A DNA stretch of 64,000 nucleotides. It comes from Bdellovibrio bacteriovorus (GTDB taxonomy: Bacteria; Bdellovibrionota; Bdellovibrionia; Bdellovibrionales; Bdellovibrionaceae). The translations under genes were made by a program, and so were the position numbers. This document shows, in pieces, positions 63,124 to 64,000 of the stretch. The stretch lies in contig NZ_CP020946.1 in NCBI RefSeq assembly GCF_002208115.1, positions 3,534,001-3,598,000 of the forward strand, in the 5' to 3' direction. Under the pieces are notes generated by a model. The model worked only from the letters and a program-made list of their open reading frames with translations. It did not search any database and was not told the origin of the DNA. Numbering within the stretch: the first letter of the stretch is position 1; every line of letters begins with the position of its first letter.

Positions 63124-64000
63124 TTAGGACATTGGTTGGGGATTCTTTTCCTGGATTGGCGGATACACCGGGATGATCACGATAAACTCTGTGCCTACGC
63201 CCACTTCCGAGCGGGCCTGAATTTCGCCCCCGTGGTTCTGAACAATTCCGTAAGAGATGCTCAAGCCCAAACCGGTCCCCTGTCCGACGCCCTTGGTGGT
63301 GAAGAACGGATCGAAGATTTTTTCCAGGACATCGGCGGACATGCCCTTGCCACTGTCTTGAATTGAGACCTGCACCCAGCCACGTTTGTCCTTGGAACCC
63401 TTGTAGTCCTTCAAAGCCGAAGTGGAAATCCAGATGTGACCGCTGCCTTCAATCGCTTGCACTGCATTGGACAGAATGTTCATAAACACCTGATTCACCT
63501 GGCTGGCATAACAGTGAATCAAAGGAGTTGGCTCGTACTGACGATGAATCTCGATGCGGTTTTTAATTTCACCCTGCAACAGATTCAAGGTGGTGTCGAG
63601 ACTTTGATGAACGTCGATTTCCTGAAGTTTGGCTTCTTCCAGGCGCGAGAAATTGCGCAGCCCCAGAACGATGTCACGGGTGCGGCGGGCCCCGTCCTGA
63701 CAGGACGCCACCAGCTTCGGCAGATCTTTCACGATGTAATCAAACTCGTACTCTTCCTTCAAAGCCGGAAGCTTTGGCGGATCTTTTTCGGCCACTTCAG
63801 CCAGCTCGATCAGTCTTTCCGAGTACTCTTTAAGATGAGTCATGTTGCTGTAAATGAAGCCGATCGGATTATTCAGTTCATGCGCAACACCGGCCACCAA
63901 CTGACCCAGGCTAACCATTTTTGCAGAATGAACAAGCTTGGTCTGAGTGTCCTTAAGTTCTTTGTTGGCCGCTTCCAGCTCGGTGATTTTTTTGCGAAGA
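63124..64000 (-). CDS. Sensor histidine kinase, C-terminal part (5' end outside window)
   Basis: At least 292 residues visible, reading frame open to the right edge. A coiled coil ([21 protein letters not shown]) leads into the dimerisation box [18 protein letters not shown] with phosphoacceptor His, then the ATP-binding domain: N box [13 protein letters not shown]1 QDSGKGM, F box DPFFTTK and G2 GTGLGLSI. The HELNNP type belongs to the NtrB-like HPK4 group. The sensor part lies outside. It ends 33 bp before the small exported protein gene on the same strand. Confidence 0.93.
   Translation of the reverse strand, partial: LRKKITELEAANKELKDTQTKLVHSAKMVSLGQLVAGVAHELNNPIGFIYSNMTHLKEYSERLIELAEVAEKDPPKLPALKEEYEFDYIVKDLPKLVASCQDGARRTRDIVLGLRNFSRLEEAKLQEIDVHQSLDTTLNLLQGEIKNRIEIHRQYEPTPLIHCYASQVNQVFMNILSNAVQAIEGSGHIWISTSALKDYKGSKDKRGWVQVSIQDSGKGMSADVLEKIFDPFFTTKGVGQGTGLGLSISYGIVQNHGGEIQARSEVGVGTEFIVIIPVYPPIQEKNPQPMS

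Overview
The window looks like a chromosomal segment of a Bdellovibrio-type predatory bacterium (Bdellovibrionota). This is an inference from moderate GC, dense secreted and lipoprotein genes, a macromolecular-synthesis operon with a yqeY gene inserted, the PrkA/YeaH/SpoVR stress cluster, and single-domain outer-membrane factors typical of delta-type Gram-negatives. I see no insertion sequence, prophage, CRISPR array or rRNA. One tRNA (anticodon CAT) is present. Both ends cut a gene: an SDR dehydrogenase at the left and a sensor histidine kinase at the right.

Layout. 0-3.2 kb: lipid or acyl-chain cluster (FabG-like SDR, KASIII-like enzyme, acyl-CoA ligase). 3.2-7.1 kb: small exported proteins, including a matrixin-like zinc protease lipoprotein and a BamE-like lipoprotein. 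7.1-11 kb: secA, trmL and a gamma-glutamylcyclotransferase-like gene. 11.2-13.5 kb: nitrogen control (glnB, glnA) plus a GcvH-like protein that lacks the lipoyl lysine. 13.5-22.1 kb: membrane proteins, a DMT exporter, an NlpC/P60-like lipoprotein, a chemoreceptor, an NhaC antiporter, a parvulin and a solute-binding protein. 22.2-26.2 kb: two overlapping genes encoding a PD-(D/E)XK nuclease fused to an XPD/DinG helicase, and a DEDDh-like domain fused to a GIY-YIG nuclease. 27.4-29.3 kb: alkylation repair pair (Ada/AlkA fusion, then Ogt with its tail shifted by a 20-bp tandem duplication). 29.4-34.2 kb: small accessory genes, an orphan AbrB-type regulator, the CAT tRNA, a HicA/HicB module and a long structured hairpin. 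34.2-38.7 kb: rpsU-yqeY-dnaG-rpoD on the minus strand. 38.9-44.1 kb: secreted metallopeptidase, TerC, TadA-Nudix fusion, RhlE helicase, a class-I amidotransferase. 44.1-50 kb: PrkA kinase, YeaH, SpoVR, a SUI1 factor and an OmpR-type regulator. 50-57.9 kb: envelope genes (LolB-like, TPR lipoprotein, pseudopilin-like, LpoB pair), a PhaR-like regulator and a RadC-type MPN protein. 58.1-63.1 kb: a chaperone-usher pilus locus. 63.1 kb to the end: histidine kinase.

The most interesting items are the nuclease-helicase pair at 22.2-26.2 kb, the exact 20-bp duplication that frame-shifts ogt, the long hairpin at 34.1 kb with U-runs on both strands, the KASIII without its His/Asn pair, and the GcvH relative without its lysine. 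All assignments come from reading motifs by eye. No database search was run.
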